A DNA stretch of 37,500 nucleotides from Chondrilla cf. caribensis (taxonomy: Eukaryota > Porifera > Demospongiae > Chondrillida > Chondrillidae). Position 1 is the stretch's first letter. Each line of letters begins with the position of its first letter. A model generated the notes under the pieces. It had not been told where the DNA came from and did no database searches. It worked only from the letters and a program-made list of their open reading frames with translations. A program made the position numbers and the translations under genes. Positions 15,829-31,600 of the stretch are shown one piece after another. The DNA lies in the NCBI GenBank assembly GCA_964020155.1, contig OZ026554.1:132501-170000 (forward strand). The letters are read 5' to 3'.

Positions 15829-15964
15829 GGAAAGAGTATACGCATGTGTACATAGAAATGAGTACTGGGTTACGAAACAGACTGTGATGTTGGTACAATA
15901 TAGTATGTACGCATACTGTCGATAATCAAAATTGGAAAACAAACATGCACAAACACTTGCATGT

Positions 15965-16030
<66 letters not shown>

Positions 16031-16404
16031 CACACACAGAAATACTCTATATACCACTGGTACACATTAAGTAACAAGTTCCTTACTTGTTCAGTTAAGG
16101 CTCTTTCTTCTCTCAGATTGGACACACTCCGGAGTTTACCGATAACACTCTGCGTCTGTTCGGATAGGATCGAGTTGACCGTCTCTACCTCCTGCTGCGT
16201 CTGAAGTACCAGATCCGAAAACACGTTATGAAAGACATCTACCTTGACTGCCAGGTCTTCGCTGGTGTTGCTAAATCTCTTCATCTCCACCATGGAGTCT
16301 CTATACTTCTCACAGGAGAAGACAAATAATTGGTTCAAGGCATCCTTAAAGCGAGCAACAGTATCTTCGACCACCTCAGTCGCGTTGGGTCCCTGTCCGT
16401 CCAT
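9434..16404 (-). CDS. Unrecognised 1024-residue protein with coiled-coil-like N-terminus and Pro-rich tail
   Basis: Ten exons join with every phase kept: 16087-16404, 15245-15382, 13578-13700, 13234-13506, 12570-12716, 12286-12497, 11461-12029, 11034-11207, 10427-10770, 9434-10210. I do not recognise the family. The N-terminal third (from MDGQGPNATEVVEDTV) is charged and helical-looking, with heptad-like stretches (LREERALTEQ, YVEELKKKVDLSFKNL). Residues of about 280-400 look like a folded domain (QLFLKLLSDVHNEEAF, WSLRVDSRVNFLLGEW). From about residue 410 it turns polar and Ser/Lys-rich, with Asp/Ser clusters (SSSDSDK, NVSDSDQGENE) and a conserved-looking SRTLTLEEASNQRSAV. The last 260 residues are Pro/Gly/His/Arg-rich, low in complexity, ending RDQYVHY. 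It is head to head with LPCAT. Unbroken phase over 6.9 kb argues strongly that it is real. Confidence 0.8.
10287..10412 (+). repeat. CA-rich minisatellite (units of 16 and 19 bp)
   Basis: Copies of 'cacccacacgcatgcaca' grade into copies of 'tgcacaaactacacacaca', inside the intron between the exons at 9434-10210 and 10427-10770. Confidence 0.8.
10821..10910 (+). repeat. Direct repeat, 2 copies of about 45 bp
   Basis: 'catgacaggtattctgccca' followed by 'tcacagcacatgtattgata' occurs twice back to back, in the intron upstream of the exon at 10427-10770. Confidence 0.85.
12970..13228 (+). repeat. 36-bp minisatellite
   Basis: About seven copies of a 36-bp unit ('gtacacacccactgaacaca' then 'cctccaaacattacat') fill the intron between the exons at 12570-12716 and 13234-13506, ending at the donor of the latter. 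The period is a multiple of three, so several frames stay open. Those peptides (CVHVMFGG repeats) are not genes. Confidence 0.92.
13754..13960 (+). repeat. 19-bp minisatellite
   Basis: About eleven copies of 'tgcacaagcacacacccat' and variants lie in the 1.5-kb intron between the exons at 13578-13700 and 15245-15382. Confidence 0.92.
14836..15012 (+). repeat. G-rich minisatellite, units of about 30-36 bp
   Basis: Six copies of 'gaacaggaccgatgtagtgg' or 'gaacaggcctgatgtagtgg' are joined by G-runs of 5 to 15 bases. The G-runs are on the plus strand, so the minus-strand pre-mRNA carries C-runs. Confidence 0.9.
15772..15824 (+). repeat. (CA)n microsatellite
   Basis: A run of about 26 CA units in the intron between the first two exons of the 1024-residue gene. 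The transcript reads (GU)n. Confidence 0.95.
15968..16029 (+). repeat. (CA)n microsatellite
   Basis: A second CA run of about 30 units in the same intron, starting about 145 bases after the first and ending about 60 bases inside the intron donor at 16086. Confidence 0.95.
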
Positions 16405-16789
16405 CGCCGCTCAGCGTTCTTTCAGGGATAAACCGACAAAATCGTGATGTTTTTGTCGACGAACTCAACCCCTTTTGAGAGGCTTCTATATTATTACGAC
16501 TTCGCTAAATATACCGAAACAGTTAGTCTTATAAACAAAAGAGATCTATTCTAAACTGCCTATAGTATAGTGACTGTGATTATACATCTCATCAGATCGA
16601 GTGGAGGTGGGTACACTCCTACACATGTCTAACCGAGGAGACTGCCATGTGACCGGCGCGTGACTCAGCCGTGACCTATCAGTCTGCTGTTACGCTCCGA
16701 GGTCGTAACGGTCCTAGCGCTCACCAGAGGAGACCAGCAGTAGCTACATTCCACCGGTATAGTACGTTTTTGTTAATAACTTGCCTGTT
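16405..16789. promoter_or_regulatory. Putative bidirectional promoter, 1024-residue gene / LPCAT
   Basis: The two start codons (minus 16404, plus 16790) are head to head, 385 bp apart. The interval has no repeats, unlike the flanking introns, and is richer in CG dinucleotides (for example around 16650-16720), which fits a housekeeping-type promoter. No TATA box is obvious. Confidence 0.55.
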
Positions 16790-17087
16790 ATGAGCGAGCC
16801 TGATCCCTTCTCAGTTCGTCTTAGGTGGACCAAATGGGACATCGCTCAGGTAATTGCAACGATAGGTGTCATCCGTGTTTATAATTAGCAAGTGAATCAA
16901 TTTTGACTAATTATTATTACTGCATCTGCTTTTTCTGTAGATAGTTATTGGAGTCTTTATTATCCTCCCACTTCGATTCTTCCTCATTGTTGTACCTATG
17001 TTGGTTATCGGTCCGCTGTTTTGTCTCCTAACGTCAGACGGACAGTCCCTAGACTGTGCGGAGCAGAAACCTCCCAGAGGATGGAGG

Positions 17088-17152
<65 letters not shown>

Positions 17153-18111
17153 GTGTGTGTGTGTTGTGTAACCATAGATGGAGTATCTATGGTGTAACCC
17201 ATGCCTTTCCACTGTACCAGAACCATCAGGGAGACTGTACTCCCAAAGCTCTCTCGTATATTCTTGTATGGATTTGGATTCAACTGGATCAAAGTAAAAG
17301 GGTCTCTGAGACCCAAGGAGGATGCCCCTATCGTTATCATTGCCCCCCATACCTCAGTCCTGGATGTTTATGTTTTGGGATGCTTTGCTATTCCCACTGT
17401 GGTGTCGCGAACCGAGACAGCCTACACACCGCTTATTGGGCGTGAGTTACAGTGGTACCCAAACAAACAACCAAAGCTGTAAAAGGTCGCTTGCCTACCT
17501 AAAGTGGTTCCCATGATTAAGTCCAAAAGTACATATCTTCCAAGTTTTACATACATTCCATTCTTAATAATCCAGCCAAGAAAATGAGGTCCCATAGGTG
17601 ACCACATTAGACAGGTCCCACTGTACATGAGGTCCCATAAGTGACTACATTAGACAGGTTCCTCTATACATGAGGTCCCACAGGTGACCACATTAGACAG
17701 GTTCCACTGCAGTATATTTGTATGCTCATCCAATGTGCTGGTATGTTTGAAGATATGTGTCCCACATTGCAGGGGCTATCAGAGCTTTGCAGCCAATTTT
17801 TGTTTCCAGAAGTGATAAAAATTCTCGATCAAAAGCACTGGCTGAAATCAGAAGGCGTGCCCTGTCAAAAGGGGAGTGGTCCCATGTTGTAGTGTTTCCA
17901 GAAGGGACAACAACCAATGGTGAATGTGTCATTCACTTCAAGTCAGGTGCCTTTCAACCTGGACTGCCTGTTCAACCCATGTTAATCAAGTATGCACAGG
18001 TGGAACAAGGAATTAGCCTACCTTTCAATTACTTCCTAGTTAGCACTTTTGTTTGTGTGTTTTGCAGAACACAATGAAATGGTCTGTTGGTGGTATGCAT
18101 CCGTGAGTGAC

Positions 18112-18188
<77 letters not shown>

Positions 18189-19430
18189 CTCTATTATGCA
18201 GACTCCTGGGGTTGATATCCACTATATGCAGACTGCACAATGGACTGGAAGTTGAGGTACGTAGTAATTACTGAAATTGCATAATCTCACCTGATGATTG
18301 CATAATCTCACCTGATGATTGTGTAATTTCTCATGCTGTTTGTGTCATCTCACCTACGGATGTCTTCCCTTATGTCCAGTTCCTCCCTGTTTGCTGCCCA
18401 ACCTCTGAAGAACAACTTGATCCGGTGTTATTTGCGAAGAATACAAAAGAAGTTGTTGTGAAGTAGGTCTCTGATTATATCATGGACAAAGTTTTTGTAT
18501 GTACATGGTCGAAGAAGCCTTCAGTCTTGGGCTTGTGGATAACGTGTTTGCTCACCACACACAGTGCGCTGGGAGTACCTGACACCATGTACACCTATGA
18601 AGATGTCCAGCTGGCCCATAGTGCCGGACAGCATGGGCTACCCTTGCTAAGGGGGGTAGTGGAGTTTGGCTCTCTCCCCCTCGACATCAGGTACACTTGG
18701 TATCTGCTCATCCAGTGCTCTTGGGGCTAAGCATACTTCCTGTACCTTTGACTTACCAGGAATAACTTCCATTGGGTTAACCATCTCCAGCTGCTCTTCA
18801 TGGACGTGAACAGGAGTAAAACCGGTTACATGACCCAGGACGAAATGGTGAACACTCTTCAGATCACTCCAAAGCTAGCTCAAGATGTGTTGTACTCTTT
18901 TACGGTGAGCTAATAGCATAAGCACAATGTCTATAAACATCGCTATTCATTTGAATTTTCAATCTGCTTTTGTTCATTTGTGGTTAATTCACTAATCATA
19001 GAGAAATAAACAGAAAATGAGCTTTCGAGAGTTTGTCTTATTTGTTCATCAACTGGTTGCCATGGACACCACACAGAAGAATTTGCTGACCTCCTTTGGG
19101 GTATGTCCCAATGTATCCTATAATACCATACAGTTGTAGGGCCTCCTAATTGAAGCCATGTAAGGCTGGGCTTCATTTGGAGGTGAATGTAATATGCATT
19201 ACAGACATTCCCATGTCTGGGAGATTGTAGTTGTATTGCTTAAGGGGGTGGAGTGCTACTGTGAGGTCCTATTGTCAATGACACAATGTTATTATGTTGA
19301 ATCTGTCACAATCCACCCGTAGTGTGTGCACAGCACAGGTGCTTTCTTACGAGAAGCGATTTTCAATAATATGTCAAAGTTGACCTCAATGGACAATGGT
19401 TATGTTGAAAAAGACATTATCGATTATTGA
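16790..19430 (+). CDS. LPCAT: Lysophosphatidylcholine acyltransferase (LPCAT1/2 type)
   Basis: LPCAT enzymes transfer an acyl group from acyl-CoA to lysophospholipids in the ER membrane (Lands cycle). Eleven exons keep phase: 16790-16849, 16941-17089, 17221-17441, 17773-17999, 18068-18102, 18202-18256, 18380-18462, 18565-18690, 18760-18904, 19002-19100, 19323-19430, giving 435 residues. After a cytosolic start comes a hydrophobic segment (IVIGVFIILPLRFFLIVVPM), then the catalytic HX4D motif in APHTSVLD, the VVFPEGTTTNG motif and GAFQPGLPVQPM, all PlsC/AGPAT-family hallmarks. EVEFLPV and ALGVPDTMYTYEDVQLAHSAGQ are LPCAT-specific. The C-terminus has degenerate EF-hand-like segments (FMDVNRSKTGYMTQDE; LTSMDNGYVEKDI). 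It is shorter than vertebrate LPCAT1/2 (over 530). Read-through at 19100 would stop at 19139, but the splice to 19323 is preferred because it continues an EF-hand-like sequence. Confidence 0.9.
17090..17168 (+). repeat. (GT)n microsatellite starting at an LPCAT splice donor
   Basis: LPCAT exon 2 ends GGATGGAGGAA and the GT run begins at once. The donor is the first GT, and this junction keeps phase with the exon at 17221. Confidence 0.9.
17584..17712 (+). repeat. Minisatellite of about 45-50 bp, 3 copies
   Basis: Three copies of 'gaggtcccataggtgaccac' then 'attagacaggt' and a short variable spacer lie in the LPCAT intron between 17441 and 17773. Confidence 0.85.
18114..18186 (+). repeat. (CA)n microsatellite, LPCAT intron
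   Basis: About 36 CA units fill most of the 99-bp intron between the exons ending at 18102 and starting at 18202. Confidence 0.95.
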
Positions 19431-19755
19431 CATAAATTTTAACTGTTATTGTTGTTTTGTAATTACAATGCACTTTTACAATCATTTTATTTGATTTATT
19501 GTATCCGTATCATATTGCTGTTGGTTGGCTTCATCACGTGTTTGATATGAATGACACATACCACATGCGAATGGTCAGAGCACCAACAGTCCGTTTACAG
19601 TTTCACTCAACACTAATAAAAATATAATAATAATAAATACAAAGCATATAAATGTAACACAAAGTGGGATAATACGTATATACTATATAAAGTGGTAATA
19701 ATACATTTTGTACAAAATTGCAGCGAGCACAGCACACACGTTATACCAGGTCCTG
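19431..19755. other. AT-rich interval between convergent LPCAT and TAT genes
   Basis: No exon is seen. The sequence is AT-rich, with A/T-only stretches at about 19612-19660. It must hold both 3' UTRs; TTTATT at about 19490 is a possible poly(A) signal for the minus-strand gene. Confidence 0.5.
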
Positions 19756-21220
19756 CTAGTGACGATGGTCAGCACAAAACAGGGCAATTCTGTCACAAGC
19801 CACGGCAATGACCTCACTGGGCATCATGGCAGTGAGTCTGACAAAGTTGGGATACTGGAAACACTACCAGCGGGGAAGAGGGGGATGACGAACAGAATAT
19901 TATTATCCATCACCACACACACAAGCACACACACACACCACACACAAACACACCACACCACGCACACACACACACCACACACCACCCACACACCACACCA
20001 CGCACACACACACACACAAGCACACACACACACACACACACACACACCTTCCCTGGCAGTACAAACACAGACTGTTCAGACAGTAACTTTTCAGTGAATT
20101 GGACATCATCTTTGATGTCCACGAACTTGTCAGTGTCAATTTCGACCATAATGTACATTGCTCCTTGTGGTGGAACGGGAGAGAGACCCTCGATATGGGA
20201 CAGCTTCTCGTGGATGACACGTGCACTTGCCTGTCATGTGATAGACATGTGATCATGTAATTTCTCCACTATAACACTTATAAAACCACTCAACCTGTAC
20301 AGAGTCCATTGTGGATGTGTAGAAATCCTCGGGGGTTTTCTCCAGTATTTCCCCCAGAGCAGCTTGGATCACAGTGGAACCAGACCCAGCAGAGTGGGAA
20401 AGAATGTGGAGAGCATCAGACACACCCTGAGAAAGAAGAAAGAAAATGAAAGATTACAGTCTCTGATTCAGTACAGAGACCATTAACATCCACTCACGGC
20501 TTTTGATAGAATTCCCTTCTTGTCGAAAATTACAATCCATCCCAAACGCCATCCTGGGACCAGGTATCGCTTTGCAATACCACCACATGTAATTACAGGG
20601 ACATCCTCGTTGATATCTGTCACACGATAGTTCTTGACTTTATCAAACGTCATGTTATTGTATACTTCGTCTGTAACCATGGGAATAAAATGTCGTGTTG
20701 CTACACTAATGAGCTCTGTCACATGACGTTTACTGAAAACAGAACCACAAGGATTGGAAGGGTCTGTGATGATCATTAATTTGGTCCTAGAGTCAATCTT
20801 TGATTCAAGGTCTTTCAAATCTGCTTCCCATTGTCGTCCAGGCTAGGTGCAAAGAAACCTCGATAGAAATGGACAATACTAACAATCCCATACTGATCCC
20901 ACTCACAATTAGACGGTAGCTCCTACACTCCACATCCAGAGGTGCTGCTAAACATTGATAGAGACTGAATCCAGGGGATGGTATGAGTATGTTGTCCCCT
21001 GGACCAGCAAGTGAGCGGATCACAAGTTCCAGAGCTCCGGAACAACCACTGGTGATGACCACATCCTACACACAACAACACAATAAACAACAGTCTCACC
21101 ATGTGAATAATGTGCGCTAACATTGAGTACTACCGGACTGTCACACAACAGATGTGTTGTACTGAGTGAACAGGAGTTTACTATACCTAGCCACTGCTTA
21201 TAAACATGTTACAAATGCAT

Positions 21221-21289
<69 letters not shown>

Positions 21290-21845
21290 GCAAGAGTTTG
21301 TTGTTTAAACCTTAAAACATAATTCTACAAGAAACGCAACGGTCTAAACTCTAACTTGTCGACATTCAATATGAAGCCAATAACTACAAGCAGTACAGGC
21401 GGTGAGACTGAACATTAATAATATCGTACTGTTCACAGTGCACCCCTGATACACACACACTGGTGCTTACCTCAGGTTTGACTGTGTTGGTAGCTGTTGA
21501 ATACATCGAGGCAATTGCTTGGCGAGCCTCTGGACTACCTGCAACACACACGATAGTGTGGTGTTGTTCGCGTGTAAGCTTCTCTGAGAGAGCTTCCACT
21601 AAAGTATCAGGAGGTGGTAGGTTACCGAATACTGTGGGATCGCCTATCGACAGCCTGATCAACTCCAGAGAAGGGTTCGGTTTGACCTTGATCCTCTCCA
21701 CAACCGCTCGGATAGGATTATACGTTTCTCTAGCTTCCTTTGAACAAGACACTATCCACTGTCTCGTCTTTTTAGAAGGGGGGCGTGTGTCCAAGCTTTG
21801 TCCGTTAGTTTGGGAAGAGCCATTCAAACCATTCCTTTCAGCCAT
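19756..21845 (-). CDS. TAT: Tyrosine aminotransferase
   Basis: TAT is the PLP-dependent enzyme that starts tyrosine breakdown, moving the amino group to 2-oxoglutarate to give 4-hydroxyphenylpyruvate. Six exons join in phase 0: 21471-21845, 20907-21065, 20498-20842, 20295-20426, 20048-20230, 19756-19854, giving 430 residues (human 454). Landmarks in order are YNPIRAVVE, LSIGDPTVFGN, ITSGCSGALEL, ILIPSPGFSLYQ, DPSNPCGSVFS, VTDEVYNNMTF, and GIAKRYLVPGWRLGW, in which the Lys after Ala is the expected PLP Schiff-base residue and the later Arg binds the cofactor phosphate or substrate. The C-terminus has QGAMYIMVEID and YPNFVRLTAMMP. The start at 21845 is followed by a hydrophilic N-terminus with no targeting signal, fitting the cytosol. 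It is divergent from CYB5. Confidence 0.95.
19912..20047 (+). repeat. Imperfect CA-rich repeat ending at a TAT splice donor
   Basis: CA runs alternate with 'ccacacca' and 'cgcacac' steps and end in a pure CA run. On the minus strand the exon ends CCAGGGAAG and the intron starts GTGTGTGT, so the donor lies inside the repeat. Confidence 0.9.
21221..21285 (+). repeat. (CA)n microsatellite, first TAT intron
   Basis: About 32 CA units in the intron between the exons at 21471-21845 and 20907-21065. Confidence 0.95.
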
Positions 21846-22535
21846 TATATCGACTTTCTACCAGTAAGCACGTGTACATAACACCTTCACCATAGCACAA
21901 TGCACACATTGTGTTGTCTTCCAATTACGATTCAGCAAATGGAATGGGGGTGTGTCAAATTTGTATATAGGTACTTAGGGTTAACAATGTTTTTTTTAAA
22001 AATTTAAATATGTGATGTAGATTAAAGGGCGCCACACCGGCTCTACGATTCTCGTCACGGTTGAGCTGCACACTATTGTGGGTGGTAATTAAATACGACG
22101 AGGAATTCGGAAACTCATCATTTCATTCTCGAATCGTACGGTACTCATTGACGATCGCTCTCCACACCCACCCACAAACATTTTAAGTATAGACACAAAG
22201 CTTTGGTTTTCGGTTGATCATCTCGAGTCGAGAGATTCAAGACGCGCCGCTAGGTTTAGTTAGCCCTATATCTGCTGACTGAGAACTCATCACTAAACAC
22301 TCGTTTATTATCTCACGATAATGGTCATAGCGTCGGTCAACAGGCATGCAATTTGCTTGGTCACTTCAGACATTGTGAGAGAGAATCGAATTCCAGCTCC
22401 CACCTACACGCTGTTGGTAACCGAACCACGCCTTTTCTTAATTGCGGGAGATTACTTCCACAGTCCTGTCGAAGGTCAAACAGCTTCTTATCGTCATACC
22501 AGAAAAGCAGTATCCACCCTTTGGAAGACGAGGAG
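21846..22535. promoter_or_regulatory. Interval between divergent TAT and cytochrome b5 genes
   Basis: A 690-bp head-to-head gap, repeat-poor. Part of it is open in the cytochrome b5 frame from an ATG at 22353, so the 5' UTR or an N-terminal extension of that gene occupies the right side. No motif can be named with confidence. Confidence 0.45.
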
Positions 22536-23768
22536 ATGTCGAGCGATTCAGTCTACACCTGGGAGGAAGTTGCAAAGCATAAGAGTAAACAGGATGGGGT
22601 CTGGGTAGTGGTCCATAATGAAGTTTACGATGTTACTAAGTTTTTAGACGATGTAAGCTCAATAAAATTAATAGATTCTGGTTGAACTGCTTATTTATTT
22701 TCTTTGTGGTATGTTTAATTGTGTCTTGCAGCACCCAGGAGGAGAAGAAGTAATTTTAGAGCAGGCAGGTAAGAAAATTTCGTTCATAAATTAAACCTTG
22801 TGACTTCAGAACGGTTGAATAAGAGCGCGCCATCTTGTTTCTCCAGGAGGAGACGCGACGGAAGCTTTTGACGATATCGGTCACAGTCCTGACGCGAAGA
22901 ACTTGCAGAAGAATTTCCGGATTGGGAAAATTTCCGAACCGAAGGTGAAGTAGCCAGCAATGAGACGGTATCGTCCACAAACTCTAACTCCCATGTCATT
23001 ACGTCTCTTCGAATCACTAAACAAAATACTATCATTTGGTGTATCTCAGTTTATTGTGTTATTTAGCGATAACTTTAATCATTGAGAATGGTTTGGCGTG
23101 ATGGCTCCTCCAGTGGCCATGCTATGCCTCCATATTTACCAGATGTCTACAATCCATCATTTTCTGTAGTGTAAATGTGAAGAGGTTGTTACACACAAGT
23201 ACAAATACATACCTGCACCATAGACTCAAGATGCCTGCACACACACACAACACACACACACACACACACAACATGCTTGTGACACATGATGAACTGTTGT
23301 CCGGCTTGCTAGACCAGGCAGGTGGCAGTGATTTAGGGTACCCATTGCATCATCCCAAAGGTGGTCATGCTCAGTACAATCCAGGAGTGAGCTCCCACCA
23401 CTGGGGGCTTCACGACCTCATGTACACTGATCCTCATGGCATGTTGCTCCCTCCAACCTGGTGCCTAGCTGTCAGTGGGTGTTGCTTGGCAGCTAGTTAT
23501 TTCAGATCAGCTATCAAACTTGAATGTTACATCATGCCATAGCCAACCTTTAGTTGCACAAAATCCAAGTTCTGATGTCCAACCTTACCTACAGTTGTAT
23601 TCCCCTCCACATCTCCAGGGCTTTGTTCCTCGCTCTACTGATGACACCACCCCCAAACCAGAGGAACCAAAGGGCTTCTCTTACGATGTGATCTTGAAAG
23701 TGGCCATACTGATTGTCCTGGGGTTGATTGCCTACTCCATCATTTCACCTTATCTCTTGTCCAAATGA
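22536..23768 (+). CDS. CYB5: Cytochrome b5, tail-anchored
   Basis: Cytochrome b5 is a small haem protein that passes electrons to desaturases, P450s and other reductase partners on the ER or outer mitochondrial membrane. Four exons join in phase (22536-22652, 22732-22768, 22847-22944, 23619-23768) to give 133 residues, the usual length. The haem domain has [20 protein letters not shown], then HPGGEE (first axial His) and DIGHSPDA (second axial His). After a Pro/Glu linker ([11 protein letters not shown]) comes one C-terminal helix ([19 protein letters not shown]) and the short basic tail PYLLSK, a tail anchor. Whether it is the A (ER) or B (mitochondrial) type cannot be told. The start at MSSDSVY was chosen because it fits family length; an in-frame ATG at 22353 would add 61 residues. 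An ATTAAA near 23845 may end the transcript. Confidence 0.95.
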
Positions 23769-23967
23769 ACAAACACTGTAGCCCATGGTACAGTTTTACA
23801 TCTAGGAACATCACTATGGACAAATGATATATAATATTTTACTTTATTAAACTAGTACTATTAGTAACTATTAATTGAAATTAGAATGTGTATGAAAAGC
23901 AACTGATATGAACAAATGGTAGGTGTCTGTGGGTTTTGTGTGTGGCTGGATGCACGAGGTTGGCTGG

Positions 23968-29477
<5,510 letters not shown>

Positions 29478-29557
29478 TTTATGTGTACTCCTGAATTGCG
29501 TAATCCAAAGAGTTTGATTGGCTGCACCATCAGAGAACCAAAGCCTGTCTTTTATGG
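29478..29557. promoter_or_regulatory. Putative bidirectional promoter, paraplegin / 29.6-kb gene
   Basis: The start codons face away from each other across 80 bp. 'tgattggctg' at about 29515 contains ATTGG, an inverted CCAAT box, a common element of bidirectional promoters. The right-hand start is less certain than the left. Confidence 0.5.
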
Positions 29558-30933
29558 ATGGATCCTGATGGCCATTTACCCACTGTTCGTGGAAAGACGT
29601 TCCAGAAGACTGCTCTTCCCTCTATTAACAGTGCCAGATACTCTCCGGGAGGACGGGAGGTGCAGAGTCCCATGGTGTCTTACCTCCAGCTGAGGAGCTC
29701 CAGGTACAAGGGAAGAGCCAAACCATTCAAACAGCTTTCAAGACACTACTCTGTCGACGGAAAGGTGCTTTTCATTCATTAAATATCAAATTTTCACCCA
29801 ATCCTCACCCTATTGAGCACTAATTGCTATTACAAGCTATGTTATCATTGTTATATATTATGATACGGATAGTTACAGTGTTAGTATCGGGAGACACGCA
29901 AACACCACGCAAAAAAGGTAAATGGTCTGGTAAGCTAGACTATAGAGACTACACCCTGCAATTAAAGAATAAAACTACACTTCCTGCACAGGTATGTGTA
30001 CTGGGTGGTTGTGGAAGATGACGTTAGTGGCTATGTGTACTGGGTGGTTGTGGGAGATGACGTTAGTGGCTATGTGGACATGTGAGTATATTTGTTGGAA
30101 TAATAGAACTTGGGTCACAGCTGGTGGTGTCAGGTGGTACAAGAATGTTCAACAAATTTACTCTGTAGATGATATAGGTCCTTTGCCACTGAGTCCTGTA
30201 CTGCCTGCGTTCAAAGCACGTTCTGTTGTAGCTGGAGTTGGCTTGTGTTTTATTGTGATGTTGAAAAAAGCCAGCAATAATTATCTGTGGTAGCAGGTGT
30301 AATAAGATAATTAAGGGGGGGGGGGACTTTACTCTGAGAGTAATCTTAGGTCTCCCTGTTTTCTGTATACCCCCATGACCAGCTGGCTTGTGTTGATGTC
30401 ATCACCTCTAGCAATTCCTCCCGTAGGAGCCTCTCACGTCCATTGCTGCAAAGCTCCCAGAGACAGGGTGTACTGGAGGGTTCTTCAACTCGTCAGCAGT
30501 GCTGAAGTCCCTCCCCCTGGAGGGGCACTCCCCCCTTGTGGGGACCAACTTCTACAAAGGGACAAGAACTGTCATGGTCCATGGAGACAGGTTTCTCCCC
30601 CACATTCGCTCCATGTCTGACTCTGTCATTGGGAGTGGGGGAGACAAGCCCTGGATGCAGAGGGAGAGGCTCTCAGCTAGTGAACAGAGAAGTGAGAGAA
30701 ACCATTTCCTGAAGGACCTACTTCAAGACCCTCCTCACAGGCTGGAGTATGGGTATTATATGAAAGGTCACATGTGTCCTTTGCAGAATAAGGACAGCAC
30801 GGCTGACCAGGACTATGGCCGACCAGTAGCACCAAACACAGAACTCTATTTTGGGAAAGGAATCAGGTATATCAGGAACACACACATCAACAGTGGAGCG
30901 TGTGTGTCACATGGACAGATGGAAACACACACA

Positions 30934-31011
<78 letters not shown>

Positions 31012-31162
31012 TTTTTCATTATCTGACTTTTCCAGAATGCACCACCCACCCAGTATATCTCACAACACGACAAAGACAGAGAGCAATTCAGAGAATACAG
31101 AGACAAACAAACAAACAAAGACCAGTCAGATGCATGACAATGTTTTTATCACTCAAAAATGA
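29558..31162 (+). CDS. Unrecognised protein, tentative exon model
   Basis: I do not recognise the family. Candidate coding blocks are about 29558-29762 (MDPDGHLPTVRG to SRHYSVDGK), about 29890-29991 (KKGKWSGKLDYRDYTLQL to LPAQ), 30427-30867 (EPLTSIAAKLPETG to YFGKGI) and 31036-31162. The junctions LPAQ|EPLTS and the last one keep phase. The first junction does not (donor phase 0, all visible acceptors phase 1), so that exon pair is wrong somewhere or a micro-exon is missing. The third block looks most like protein: GTNFYKGTRTVMVHGDR, LKDLLQDPPHRLEYGYYMKG. The composition (Tyr, Arg, Pro, Gly, no membrane segment, no coiled coil) recalls small axonemal microtubule-inner proteins, but no motif proves it. 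The C-terminal frame after 31036 is uncertain; two frames are open. Confidence 0.5.
29990..30074 (+). repeat. Direct repeat, 2 copies of about 42 bp
   Basis: 'tgtgtactgggtggttgtgg' followed by 'agatgacgttagtggctatg' occurs twice in tandem directly after the donor at 29992. Confidence 0.85.
30924..31009 (+). repeat. (CA)n microsatellite
   Basis: About 42 CA units with one interruption lie in the intron before the last candidate exon of the 29.6-kb gene. Confidence 0.95.
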
Positions 31163-31600
31163 TTTCTTCATCCTCAAACCCAATATGATACGCTTATGGT
31201 GTATGACAGGTACCCCTCCGTTCAGGAGATGTGTGTATTATGCTTATGATGGATGGTATCGGATTTTTACTGATATTACATTCTATTTGTACAGCTCTTT
31301 TGTAATGTATCATATTATTGTTACTGCTGTGCTATTATCACACCCAGTATGTGTGTATGTATTATGTTAATTTTATGATCTATTGTGTAAGAAAATCAAA
31401 GTGAGTTTTATTGTATATCAAATGACAATTTTATGGATTGTACAACTAATGTTTATGCATATTAAGGCAATATGGTGTCGTGTGTAGGGGGTACCCTATC
31501 CGGTATATACACAGGAAGCATGTGGTGCATAATAATAGAGGGAGGTGTCCAACTGCCACTCAATGCGCATGCGCAGTAGGTGAGCTGAATCATCGAAAAG
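31163..31600. other. Interval between the 29.6-kb gene and FEM1
   Basis: AT-rich on the left, presumably the 3' UTR of the preceding gene. On the right, 'ctcaatgcgcatgcgcagta' at about 31559-31578 contains TGCGCATGCGCA, an NRF1-type palindrome, 23 bases upstream of the FEM1 start codon, so a promoter is likely there. Confidence 0.5.
31559..31579. promoter_or_regulatory. NRF1-like palindromic site at the FEM1 promoter
   Basis: TGCGCATGCGCA is the consensus for nuclear respiratory factor 1, a frequent TATA-less promoter element in animals. It sits just upstream of the FEM1 ATG at 31601. The match is seen directly; binding is an inference. Confidence 0.55.

Noticed and set aside
19101..19139. 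LPCAT ending at the TAG at 19137
   Set aside because: Possible, but the GGG|gtatgt donor at 19100 and the in-phase EF-hand-like exon at 19323-19430 fit the family better.
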